From an uncultured Rhodospirillales bacterium (lineage in GTDB: Bacteria > Pseudomonadota > Alphaproteobacteria > RF32 > CAG-239), in the NCBI GenBank assembly GCA_902763185.1, contig CACWQT010000009.1, positions 1 through 64,000 of the forward strand: a stretch of DNA of 64,000 nucleotides, given 5' to 3'. A program made the position numbers and the translations under genes. Below, piece after piece: positions 38,429 to 45,926 of the stretch (position 1 is the first letter of the stretch; every line of letters begins with the position of its first letter). The notes under the pieces were generated by a model that worked only from the letters and a program-made list of their open reading frames with translations, was not told the DNA's origin and made no database searches.

Positions 38429-39804
38429 TTAACTTTGATTTCGTATAGGCAATAAGCTCTGTTAAGGTAGTGCTTTAGGGTAAATATCAGATTAGTATTG
38501 TAATAGTTTTGTTCTCCGCACGTACGGAAAAGCAAGGTGTTTGGGTATTTTTTGATATAATCAGCAATGTCTTTAGGTTGAATGGCTTTTTGGAACCATA
38601 TTAAAAAGCGTTGAAAGGATTGAAAATCGCTAAAATCGGTCATTTGCTGATTTAGAAGCGTGATGTTGTTGTTTAAATATGGGCGGATAATGTTGGCATC
38701 AAATTGTTCAAATAAAATAACTTTTGCAGGATTGTTCTGATATAATCGGTTTAAGGCCAAAGCGCTTTCTTTGAGGTTATTTTGGTAGTTTTGCAAATAT
38801 TTGGTTTTATAAGATGAGTATGGGTTAAAAATCAATGCAAAGCTCATAAGCGTCAACGGGAGAAGATAGAGTTTTTTTGTATTGTGAGGCGTGGATACTA
38901 AAGACAGCCAATAAGAAGCAATCAGACTGATGTAGAGAAAGTGATGTTGTTGGATGCCTCCTTGATAGATACAAGTGTAAAGAAATAATTGCAATCCGGT
39001 GGTTATCATTAAAAATAAGGCGGAAATATAAGATTTTTGTTTGATTTGCAGGTATAAAGCAGAAAGTATCAGCAAACAAAACAGTGGTGCATTTAAGGGA
39101 TAAAAGGCTTTGTTCAATCCGGCATAAAGTGTGTTAAATGTCGGGGTGGCTGTGGCGGTAGCACTGTCATAACCATAAAACTGTAAGAGGAGTAGCACCA
39201 ATTCCAATAAACCAAAATTTAGGGTAATAAAAAGCGGTATAAAATTTTTGGTCTGGGCAATTTTAATGGTTTCACAGAAGAAGAACAGTCCTAAAGGTAA
39301 AGCCATAAATAAACCCAGGAGATGTGTGTTTGCCAATAAAATAATGCAAGAGAGGTATAGAATCTGATGCTTGTGGCGCTCTTTATAGAGGGATAGCGTG
39401 GCAAATAAAAAGAGTATGGTTAAGGTATAGTTACGGGCAAAATTGGAATATAATTGTAAAAATGGTGCGGATAGGGTAATGAGATATTTGAGGTAAGTGG
39501 GAAAGAGGGCAAACCGATAAAAGATAAAGAATGCCACTAGGAATAATATCAAATTTAATGCATAGAGTGAATAAGGATAGATAAAATCCGTTTTGGCAAA
39601 TGGCATTAAAAGATAATACCACAAAAACGGATGTCCCTCAGTTTTGGTTATCTCAAAAATTTGTAAGGGTGATAAATATTTGGCAATGTTCCAAGCGTGT
39701 GATTCATCAAATTGTGGCGGACAATTCCAATTAAAGTAGATACTAGCCAAAGCTAATAAACTCAATCCTACAAGATAAATATGATTACGCCTTAAGAAAT
39801 CCAT
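38425..39804 (-). CDS. GT-C fold membrane glycosyltransferase-like protein
   Basis: 459 aa with about ten membrane helices. The first loop FNWNCPPQFDESHAWNIAK holds the acidic pair DE that GT-C enzymes (PMT/ArnT type) use for metal or donor binding, followed by TEGHPFLWYYLLMP. The last 150 residues are soluble. It should transfer a sugar from a polyprenyl-phosphate donor in the periplasm. It starts 2 bases after the ychF stop, forming an operon. The substrate is unknown. Confidence 0.6.
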   Translation of the reverse strand: MDFLRRNHIYLVGLSLLALASIYFNWNCPPQFDESHAWNIAKYLSPLQIFEITKTEGHPFLWYYLLMPFAKTDFIYPYSLYALNLILFLVAFFIFYRFALFPTYLKYLITLSAPFLQLYSNFARNYTLTILFLFATLSLYKERHKHQILYLSCIILLANTHLLGLFMALPLGLFFFCETIKIAQTKNFIPLFITLNFGLLELVLLLLQFYGYDSATATATPTFNTLYAGLNKAFYPLNAPLFCLLILSALYLQIKQKSYISALFLMITTGLQLFLYTCIYQGGIQQHHFLYISLIASYWLSLVSTPHNTKKLYLLPLTLMSFALIFNPYSSYKTKYLQNYQNNLKESALALNRLYQNNPAKVILFEQFDANIIRPYLNNNITLLNQQMTDFSDFQSFQRFLIWFQKAIQPKDIADYIKKYPNTLLFRTCGEQNYYNTNLIFTLKHYLNRAYCLYEIKVN

Positions 39805-39806
39805 GG

Positions 39807-40919
39807 CTAAACATTAAATAAGAAATTCATCAAATCACCGTCTTGGACAATATAGTCTTTACCCTCGGAGCGGATTTTGCCGGCTTCTTTACAGCCTTGT
39901 TCGCCGTTATATTTAATGTAATCGTCATAAGATATGGTTTCGGCACGGATAAAACCGCGTTCAAAATCCGAGTGGATTATGCCGGCACATTGCGGTGCTT
40001 TAGAGCCTTTTAAGAAAGTCCAAGCGCGGACCTCCTTCGGGCCGGCGGTAAAATATGTTTCTAAGCCTAAAAGTGCATAACCGGCTTTAATGATTTTGGT
40101 AAGACCGGTTTCGGTTAAGCCTAAAGCTGCTAAAAATTCTTGTTTTTCTTCATCGCTCTCCAATTGTGCAACTTCTGATTCTATTTCAGCAGAAATGATA
40201 ATCGCTTTGGCATTTTCTTTTTGGGCTTTTTCAAAAACTTTTTTAGAAAAGTCATTGCCGTTTGCGGCACTTTCTTCGTCTACGTTGCAGACATAAAGCA
40301 CCGGTTTAGAAGTTAAAAGTTGGAGCATTTGATATTGTTTCCAATCATCCTTATTCTCCGGTGAAGGTGCGGCAGTGCGTGCCGGCTTGCCGGTTTTCAA
40401 GGCATCTATAATCGGCTCCATGACACGCGCGCGAACAGCGGCCTCTTTATCTCCGCCGGTTTGTGCACGCTTCTTGGTTTGTTCAAAACGCTTTTCTAAA
40501 GATTCCAAATCGGCAATCATCAATTCGGTCTCAACAATTTCAGCATCGCGAATCGGGTCAACCGAACCTTCAACGTGCGTGATGTTGCTATCTTCAAAAC
40601 AGCGTAAAACATGTATAATTGCGTCTGTCTCACGAATGTTGGCTAAAAATTGGTTGCCTAAACCTTCGCCTTTGCTGGCGCCTTTTACGAGTCCGGCAAT
40701 ATCTACAAATTCCAGTTGGGTCGGGACAATGTTTTTGGGGTGGACAATATCTGCTAATTTTTGCAAGCGTTCATCCGGCACGGCTACGCGACCGGTGTTC
40801 GGTTCAATGGTGCAGAACGGAAAGTTTGCCGCTTGGGCAGCGATAGTTTGTGTTAGTGCGTTAAAAAGTGTGGATTTGCCAACGTTTGGAAGACCAACAA
40901 TACCACAATTAAACCCCAT
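39807..40919 (-). CDS. ychF: GTP/ATP-dependent ribosome-binding ATPase YchF
   Basis: 370 aa, typical. N-terminal MGFNCGIVGLPNVGKSTLFN, DIAGLVKGASKGEGLGN, the G4 variant CNVDE (NxxE-type, the reason for ATP preference), and the C-terminal TGS domain with LKGSKAPQCAGIIHSDFE. AAGGAG precedes ATG. Normally rplY, pth and ychF are adjacent; here the orphan gene 41046 lies between. Confidence 0.97.
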   Translation of the reverse strand: MGFNCGIVGLPNVGKSTLFNALTQTIAAQAANFPFCTIEPNTGRVAVPDERLQKLADIVHPKNIVPTQLEFVDIAGLVKGASKGEGLGNQFLANIRETDAIIHVLRCFEDSNITHVEGSVDPIRDAEIVETELMIADLESLEKRFEQTKKRAQTGGDKEAAVRARVMEPIIDALKTGKPARTAAPSPENKDDWKQYQMLQLLTSKPVLYVCNVDEESAANGNDFSKKVFEKAQKENAKAIIISAEIESEVAQLESDEEKQEFLAALGLTETGLTKIIKAGYALLGLETYFTAGPKEVRAWTFLKGSKAPQCAGIIHSDFERGFIRAETISYDDYIKYNGEQGCKEAGKIRSEGKDYIVQDGDLMNFLFNV

Positions 40920-41010
40920 TTTATTGCTCCTTTATTTTAATTTATTCTATATGGGCGGTTATAGGCGATATTTTGTTTAATTGCAACATAAATAAAGTGT
41001 AATGGATAAG

Positions 41011-41040
41011 AAAAAGGCCTACCACGTGAGTGGTAAGCCT
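41011..41040 (-). terminator. Terminator after the 41046 orphan
   Basis: On the minus strand AGGCTTACCAC, loop TCAC, GTGGTAGGCCTTTTTC forms an 11-bp stem with one mismatch and a T run. It separates the pth and orphan transcript from ychF. Confidence 0.8.
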
Positions 41041-41045
41041 GTCAT

Positions 41046-41576
41046 TCAAACGAAGAAACCCATAGGCGGCTGGGGAGCATACAGCCTTTGGTAAATCTTT
41101 GGATACTGCTTCTCAATTTTCCTCTTAGCATAATCTGTCCACTCTAAGCCTCCGAATGACAGTTGCTTGATGAGGGGTTCGCTATCCATTGCTAACCAAA
41201 TGTGCTCCTGCTCAATGGTATGAGCGTTCTTGTAAATGTTAGCGATGACCTTTGCATAGACTTCCAACAAACTGGAATTTTTGCAGATTGTGGCCATTGC
41301 TCTCCATGAGAGATGCATATCCGGTATGTGGGCAATAAAACCCGCATCTTGCTCCGGATGCATGCGGTCAATATTAGCAAGAACTGCTTTCAGCATGCAT
41401 TCGCGCTCATCTGTTAGCGCAGGGTTTTCATTTTTCTTCTTGGCGGCAAGTTGCGGATTTTTGGGTAGCATTGCCTTTAATTCCTTTACTGCTTGCTCAA
41501 GAAGTTCTTCTTTTGTTGGGAGCGGCGCTTCTCTTTTGCGCTTCTGCTCCAAGATGTCCTTTGCGAAACTCTTCAT
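41046..41576 (-). CDS. Orphan hypothetical protein, no Shine-Dalgarno
   Basis: 176 aa. A basic N-terminus with Lys-rich helices (residues 1-55), then a helical middle (LKAVLANIDRMHPEQ) and a C-terminal segment with KIEKQYPKIYQRLY. No family known. The leader is A/T-rich (TTTAATTATTAAAAATT) without SD. It sits 43 bases after pth and before ychF, interrupting a set that is usually contiguous, and has its own terminator. Confidence 0.65.
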   Translation of the reverse strand: MKSFAKDILEQKRKREAPLPTKEELLEQAVKELKAMLPKNPQLAAKKKNENPALTDERECMLKAVLANIDRMHPEQDAGFIAHIPDMHLSWRAMATICKNSSLLEVYAKVIANIYKNAHTIEQEHIWLAMDSEPLIKQLSFGGLEWTDYAKRKIEKQYPKIYQRLYAPQPPMGFFV

Positions 41577-41619
41577 AATTTTTAATAATTAAATGACCTA
41601 AAAATAAGTTAAAAAACTT

Positions 41620-42192
41620 CTATTTGGTATTATGCATACCAACAAGGTTGGAATAGTGTGCAACGCCTTTTTTAATTAGTTCGTTAATTGTTGAAGCCAC
41701 AAAATCCAACTTTTCTTCTAAAACTTCCATTTCCTTTTTCGAAAAACGAGAAAGGACAAAACTTATAGTATCTGTGTGGTGTTCTTGGGGTGATCCGGCC
41801 CCGATACGGATGCGATTATACTCTAAACCTAGGTGAGAGTCAATATTTTTTATGCCATTATGTCCGCCGGCCGAACCTCCGATTTTTGCTTTGATTTTAC
41901 CTAAAACCAAGTCTTTGTCATCGTGAATAACGATAATGTTTTCAGTTGGGATTTTATAAAAAGAGGCGACTTTGGCAACCGAATTGCCGGAAAGGTTCAT
42001 AAATGTTTGCGGTTTTAAGAGGAGAACTTTTTCGCCGTCTATATTACCCTCTGCCAGCAAGCCGTCAAACTTTGCTTTATAGGGTGAAAAATTATAGCGG
42101 CTGTGGATTAAATCAGCCGCCATAAAACCAATGTTGTGGCGGGTTAATGCATATTCCTCACCGGGATTACCAAGACCGACCACCAAATACAT
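41620..42192 (-). CDS. pth: Peptidyl-tRNA hydrolase
   Basis: 190 aa. YLVVGLGNPGEEYALTRHNIGF with the catalytic His of TRHNIGF, KPQTFMNLSG and HDDKDLVLGKIK. It recycles peptidyl-tRNA. AGGTGA before the ATG. It lies 15 bases after rplY and shares its promoter and hairpin leader. Confidence 0.97.
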   Translation of the reverse strand: MYLVVGLGNPGEEYALTRHNIGFMAADLIHSRYNFSPYKAKFDGLLAEGNIDGEKVLLLKPQTFMNLSGNSVAKVASFYKIPTENIIVIHDDKDLVLGKIKAKIGGSAGGHNGIKNIDSHLGLEYNRIRIGAGSPQEHHTDTISFVLSRFSKKEMEVLEEKLDFVASTINELIKKGVAHYSNLVGMHNTK

Positions 42193-42207
42193 ATTCAGTC
42201 ACCTGAA

Positions 42208-42498
42208 TTACTTGCGCATAAAGTCAACGTGTATCGGCATATCCGATACAGGGTCAAACTGAACATCTTTGCAAACAACTTTCTCGCTCTTTTTATCTAA
42301 AGCGATAGTGATTACAGATTTGTAGAAATCAGCCAAATCTAAAGCCTTTTCCAACTCTACCGGATGCAAACTGATGTTTACAGCATCTTTTTTGCCGCCA
42401 TAAATAACAGCAGGGATACGGCCTTCTCTACGACATTGACGAGCTGCCCCCTTACCTGCTTTTTCACGCAAAACTGCATTAAATGTAATTTCTGACAT
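42208..42498 (-). CDS. rplY: Short ribosomal protein L25
   Basis: 96 aa: FNAVLREKAGKGAARQCRREGRIPAVIYGG is the 5S rRNA-binding L25 core. Alphaproteobacterial L25 usually continues into a CTC-type C-terminal domain for about 200 aa; here the protein ends at HVDFMRK, like the short enterobacterial form. No remnant of the second domain is visible downstream, where pth starts after 15 bases. AAGGAA before ATG 42498. Confidence 0.9.
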   Translation of the reverse strand: MSEITFNAVLREKAGKGAARQCRREGRIPAVIYGGKKDAVNISLHPVELEKALDLADFYKSVITIALDKKSEKVVCKDVQFDPVSDMPIHVDFMRK

Positions 42499-42521
42499 GT
42501 TTTTATTCCTTATTTCAAATT

Positions 42522-42559
42522 AAAAAACCGCCGATAACCTCCAGGGGTGCTATCAGCGG
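42522..42559 (-). terminator. Terminator-like hairpin in the rplY leader
   Basis: Minus strand: CCGCTGATA and TATCGGCGG pair with GU and small interior loops around GCACCCCTGGAGGT, followed by TTTTTT. It lies 24 bases before the rplY ATG and begins at the expected transcription start of the 42565-42593 promoter. It may be an attenuator, a 5' stabilising stem, or the terminator of pssA. Confidence 0.65.
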
Positions 42560-42564
42560 ATAAA

Positions 42565-42593
42565 CTTATAGGTCTTGTTTTAATAAGAGTCAA
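42565..42593 (-). promoter_or_regulatory. rplY-pth promoter
   Basis: TTGACT, exactly 17 bases, TATAAG on the minus strand, directly after the pssA stop. The transcription start should fall near 42558, at the base of the hairpin. Confidence 0.7.
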
Positions 42594-42601
42594 GTTTTTA
42601 T

Positions 42602-43411
42602 TTAAGCATTTTTAGGGCTTTTTTGCACCTTTTGCTCATAGGCTTTTTTATCACGTAAAAAGCTTAGGCAAGAAAAAGGAATGCTTAGCGCATATAATGC
42701 GGTTAAAATACCTAATGTCAGCGAAGTTTGCGTAAATAAGAAATGTGCAACAATCGCAACAAAAACCAATAGTGGTATCACCATTGAAGGTTTAATTTTG
42801 GCTTTTTTAAGGGAAAGCGTCGGAATCCGACTGGTTTCCAAGTAAAATACGATGCACATCCAAATACTGCAAAAGACGTGAGTTCTTAAAAAGGGTTTGG
42901 TTTCGGCTAAGTCAAAGCCCAGCAATATCGGCATAATCACCATGGCGGCGGCGGCAGGTGCGGGAACGCCGGTAAAATAATGTGACCAATATGGCGGAAC
43001 GGTTTCATCTTCAAGCATGGTATTAAAGCGGGCTAAACGAAGGGCCATACCCATTGCAAAAAGCAGGCAGAAGAACCAACCGATTTTTTTCAAATCAAAC
43101 AAGCACCATTGATACATCAGTATTGCGGGTGCTACGCCAAAGCTGATGAAATCGCTTAGAGAATCGAGTTCAGCGCCGAATTTTGATGAGGCTTTTAGCA
43201 TACGTGCGACTCGGCCGTCAAGGCCGTCAAAAAGAGCCGCTAAAAAAATAAAGAGAACCGCTCTGGTCCAGTTTTCACTGATTGCGTACCGGATGGATGT
43301 CATTCCCGAACATAGCGCCAGCATGGTCACAATGTTGGGTACAAGTTTACGAAAAGGCATTTCCGCAAACTTATCGGTAGAAAATTCTACCCCTAATTCT
43401 GTTTTTTTCAT
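42602..43411 (-). CDS. pssA: CDP-diacylglycerol-serine phosphatidyltransferase
   Basis: 269 aa. The CDP-alcohol transferase signature is complete: DGLDGRVARML-x-x-x-x-FG-x-x-LD-x-x-xD (within residues ~60-90). Eight hydrophobic helices. It makes phosphatidylserine, the precursor of phosphatidylethanolamine. ATG 43411 (MKKTELGVEF, AAAGG upstream) is preferred to the longer frame. Confidence 0.93.
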   Translation of the reverse strand: MKKTELGVEFSTDKFAEMPFRKLVPNIVTMLALCSGMTSIRYAISENWTRAVLFIFLAALFDGLDGRVARMLKASSKFGAELDSLSDFISFGVAPAILMYQWCLFDLKKIGWFFCLLFAMGMALRLARFNTMLEDETVPPYWSHYFTGVPAPAAAAMVIMPILLGFDLAETKPFLRTHVFCSIWMCIVFYLETSRIPTLSLKKAKIKPSMVIPLLVFVAIVAHFLFTQTSLTLGILTALYALSIPFSCLSFLRDKKAYEQKVQKSPKNA

Positions 43412-43602
43412 CAAATTACCTTTCTTAAATAAGGCATATACCGAAACGCAGTTTCTGCCGTATATGCCATTGTTTTTTAAGCTGTTAACGGTGCGCTGCA
43501 CGGCGTTAACGGTTGAATTTTACTCAAGGCTTAAAAAAAATACAAGTTTTATGTTGCAATTATAATTTTTTGTTTGTATAAGGTTTTCTGTTGATTGATT
43601 TT

Positions 43603-43689
43603 GCGCTTGTGGCGGAACTGGTAGACGCTGCAGACTTAAAATCTGTTGGGAGCAATCCCGTGCCGGTTCGATTCCGGCCTAGCGCACCA
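43603..43689 (+). tRNA. tRNA-Leu (anticodon TAA), CCA encoded
   Basis: 87 bases folding as a class II tRNA: acceptor GCGCTTG / CTAGCGC (one mismatch), anticodon stem GCAGA/TCTGT with loop CTTAAAA (anticodon TAA), a long variable arm TTGGGAGCAATCCC, T-arm CCGGTTCGATTCCGG and CCA at 43687-43689. Confidence 0.93.
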
Positions 43690-43728
43690 ATAAAAAAACA
43701 GGGATTTATTCCCTGTTTTTTTATTGGT
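43686..43728 (+). terminator. Palindromic terminator after tRNA-Leu
   Basis: A perfect 19-bp inverted repeat (43686-43704 and 43710-43728) with a TTTAT loop. It starts inside the tRNA CCA end (ACCAAT) and ends with ATTGGT. Confidence 0.8.
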
Positions 43729-44057
43729 AGGATAAACAGTATATCGAAGCGGCACGGGTGCCGGTTCGAACCGTAGCTCGCAGGCGGATATCAGACGCCG
43801 ATTGCCGAAAGACAAGCGAGCAAGGTCGGCGTTAAGAAAACTTTTGAAGAAAGTTTTTAGTCATTCCGGCCTAGCGCACCAATAAAAAAAGAGAGCCGTT
43901 AAGGTTCTCTTTTTTTATTGGTATAATAGATTGATAAGCGAATTGATACGGTGTTGGTTCGATTACCAGCGAAAGGCAGACGATGGTATGTCGGTCAGCG
44001 AAGCCGATGAGTGCCCTTGTGACGAAGTCACTCCGGTCTAACGTATCAATAAAAAAA
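43729..44057 (+). repeat. Degenerate tandem copies of the tRNA-Leu 3' end
   Basis: Two units follow the tRNA. Each has the T-arm 5' half (GTGCCGGTTCGA at 43758-43769; GTGTTGGTTCGA at 43951-43962), an insert of 93 or 67 bases in the T-loop, then a copy of the last 19 tRNA bases with CCA plus an A-run (43863-43890, identical to 43671-43698 over 28 bases; 44030-44057 with five mismatches, all transitions). A 20-bp palindrome (43878-43922) separates the units. The first insert contains interlaced complementary words GCTCGC/GCGAGC and ACGCCGA/TCGGCGT. Confidence 0.85.
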
Positions 44058-44083
44058 CACGGTAAGAGGTATCTTACCGTGTT
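44056..44083 (-). terminator. Terminator of the ACP-like orphan
   Basis: AACACGGTAAGA / TCTTACCGTGTT around GGTA: a 12-bp perfect stem; on the minus strand it ends in a T run that is itself the A-run of the last tRNA-end copy. Confidence 0.8.
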
Positions 44084-44108
44084 CTTGAATTAAAATGTCA
44101 AACTTCTT

Positions 44109-44438
44109 TTAGCTATTAACATTGTATGCATTAGTGAGCATAGCCTCTCCTTCAATGTATTGGTTAATTGTCACTAAAAGGGCTTTGACACTATCATTCG
44201 GAACGATCTTGCAGATATCCATGGGTAAGGTTAAATTGTGCATTCTCTGTAGCTCAATGAGGACGTTGGTTAATCGGATGTTACCCATGTTCAGATCACG
44301 AATAAAATCATAATTAAGCAACTGTTCATCAGAAGCGTCTTGCAGGTTTTTAGCTGCACAATCGTTCCCATTGTTGACATACATGATTGCATGTCGCAGG
44401 TCTTTAATAGTAATTGTTTGCTTCATCATAATATACAT
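44109..44438 (-). CDS. Acyl-carrier-like protein without the attachment serine
   Basis: 109 aa (105 from the third Met). The stretch from FIRDLNMGNIRL through TNVLIELQRMHNLTLP aligns without gaps to the ACP DLGxDSLDxVELxxxxExxFxIxIP helix II-III region, and SVKALLVTINQYIE matches the helix IV TVxDxxxYI end. The DSL serine that takes phosphopantetheine is Asn (MGNI), so it should not be charged. An A/T-only leader, no SD, and a strong promoter at 44461-44489 put it in the orphan class. Fold by eye. Confidence 0.6.
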   Translation of the reverse strand: MYIMMKQTITIKDLRHAIMYVNNGNDCAAKNLQDASDEQLLNYDFIRDLNMGNIRLTNVLIELQRMHNLTLPMDICKIVPNDSVKALLVTINQYIEGEAMLTNAYNVNS

Positions 44439-44460
44439 TTTAATTTATAAAATCCGGTGG

Positions 44461-44489
44461 AAGTTATATCTGTTTATTTGTTCTGTCAA
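44461..44489 (-). promoter_or_regulatory. Promoter of the ACP-like orphan
   Basis: TTGACA, 17 bases, TAACTT on the minus strand; leader only about 16 nt. Confidence 0.6.
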
Positions 44490-44569
44490 ATCATTTTTTT
44501 TGATTTTGTTGCAAAATAATAAATATGGAGTAATATAATGATGTATGACAAAAGCGAAAGATAAAGCTG

Positions 44570-45550
44570 TTGAGATATTTTAGATATTTAATTTTCATCT
44601 TAATGTGTTTAATGGGAAGGTCTAGTTATGCAGATAGCTATCTCGTAAATACATCTGTGTTAAATTTGCGTACATGTGCCAGTATTAATTGTCGAATTAA
44701 GGGAAAATTATTGGCTGGAGATACGGTACAAGTTGAAGAGCAATATGATTCATGGTCTAAGGTTTCTACGAAATATGGAGCAGGATATGTAGTTTCTCGT
44801 TCTATTAAAATTAAAAATGGAAAGTATGTCGAGAATACATATTTATTTTTGTTTTTGAGTGTTCTTGTTCTTTTATCTATTATCTTTTTTATATACAAGA
44901 TTATAAAATATAAACAAGAATTGAAGAAAAATAAAGAATTGATACAAACAGTTACAAGTCTTGATAGAGGTGAGCCAGCAGAATTGGATTTGATTTTAAA
45001 GTTATTGAAATCAGGTTTTTCTCCGAATTTTCTTTTTCATGATTTATATGTAACTAAAAAAAATGGTAATTTTTCCCAAATAGATTTGGTTATGTTAACG
45101 GATGTGGGGCTTATTGTTTTTGAAGTTAAAGACTATAATGGTTGGATTTATGGAAGAGGAAATGAAAGTAAATGGACAAAAGTTTTAGCGTATGGTCGTA
45201 GTAAGTATAGATTTTATAATCCAATAATACAAAATCAGAATCATATAGATGAATTAAAAAAGATAATAGAAGAAGATATACCTTTTTATTCTGTTATTGT
45301 TTTTTATGGAAATTGCAAATTAAAAGATGTTAGTTTTATTCCTAAAAGGACTTTTGTTACTAAAGGGTATAGTGTATTATATGCGTTAGATAGTATTTTT
45401 AGCGAAGCCAAAAAAATTGAATATACTGATAAAGATAGAATCATTAAACTTTTATCTGATGCCGTTAATAAAGGTAATGATTTTAATGTATCGAGACAAC
45501 ATATCGATAATATTAGAGATATGTTGGGGACTGATAGGATATTTCAATAA
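44570..45550 (+). CDS. SH3b-TM-NERD nuclease-related protein
   Basis: 326 aa. Signal peptide (MRYFRYLIFILMCLMGRSSYA), bacterial SH3 domain (residues ~22-82; SVLNLRTCASINCRIKGKLL), membrane helix (~90-112) and a C-terminal NERD domain (~130-300) with SQIDLVMLTDVGLIVFEVKDYNG, which carries the D-x(n)-ExK nuclease-like triad. The SH3 domain would sit outside and NERD inside. The base composition is much more AT-rich than neighbours. The TTG start at 44570 lacks a clear SD, so the exact start is uncertain. NERD proteins occur in DNA processing and defence. Confidence 0.7.
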   Translation: MRYFRYLIFILMCLMGRSSYADSYLVNTSVLNLRTCASINCRIKGKLLAGDTVQVEEQYDSWSKVSTKYGAGYVVSRSIKIKNGKYVENTYLFLFLSVLVLLSIIFFIYKIIKYKQELKKNKELIQTVTSLDRGEPAELDLILKLLKSGFSPNFLFHDLYVTKKNGNFSQIDLVMLTDVGLIVFEVKDYNGWIYGRGNESKWTKVLAYGRSKYRFYNPIIQNQNHIDELKKIIEEDIPFYSVIVFYGNCKLKDVSFIPKRTFVTKGYSVLYALDSIFSEAKKIEYTDKDRIIKLLSDAVNKGNDFNVSRQHIDNIRDMLGTDRIFQ

Positions 45551-45589
45551 AGAATATAATATATATGCTTTTTATAGGTGAGAGTTTAT

Positions 45590-45922
45590 ATGCATAAAAT
45601 GAACGTTAAAGAAAAATACTATAATATGCTTAAATCAGGCCAAAAGACGATAGAACTTCGGCTGTTTGATGAAAAGCGGCAGAGTATCGAAATCGGGGAT
45701 GTTATAGAATTTACCAATGCAGATAATGTGTCTGATAAGTTTTTAGCGGAAGTGGTTAATTTACATCGAACCGGTGATTTTGCGACCTTATGCCACAAGA
45801 TTAGTTGTCATCAGGCAGGTTTTGAAACAAATGAAGAATTGATAAGCTGTTTGGCAGAATTTTATACGCCGGAAAAACAAAAGCACTTTGGCGTGTTGGG
45901 GATTGAAATTAAGCGAGTGTAG
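45590..45922 (+). CDS. ASCH domain protein
   Basis: 110 aa. KEKYYNMLKSGQKTIELRLFD, IEIGDVIEFTN and a C-terminal GVLGIEIKRV strand are typical of the ASCH fold, an RNA-binding or nucleoside-deaminating domain. AGGTGAG precedes ATG 45590. It is 4 bases from the next gene, so co-transcribed with the phosphatase/nuclease-family gene. Confidence 0.8.
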   Translation: MHKMNVKEKYYNMLKSGQKTIELRLFDEKRQSIEIGDVIEFTNADNVSDKFLAEVVNLHRTGDFATLCHKISCHQAGFETNEELISCLAEFYTPEKQKHFGVLGIEIKRV

Positions 45923-45926
45923 GACA

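Noticed and set aside
43591-43776. 61-codon frame over tRNA-Leu
   Set aside because: It crosses the tRNA and the palindromic terminator, so it is not a gene.
43729-44057. Second and third tRNA genes
   Set aside because: Only the T-arm and acceptor end are copied; no D-arm or anticodon stem can be found, so they are repeats and not tRNAs.
44570-45922. A NERD-based phage defence system
   Set aside because: A single NERD membrane protein with no partner (no methylase, ATPase or helicase beside it) is not enough; kept as an interesting gene only.
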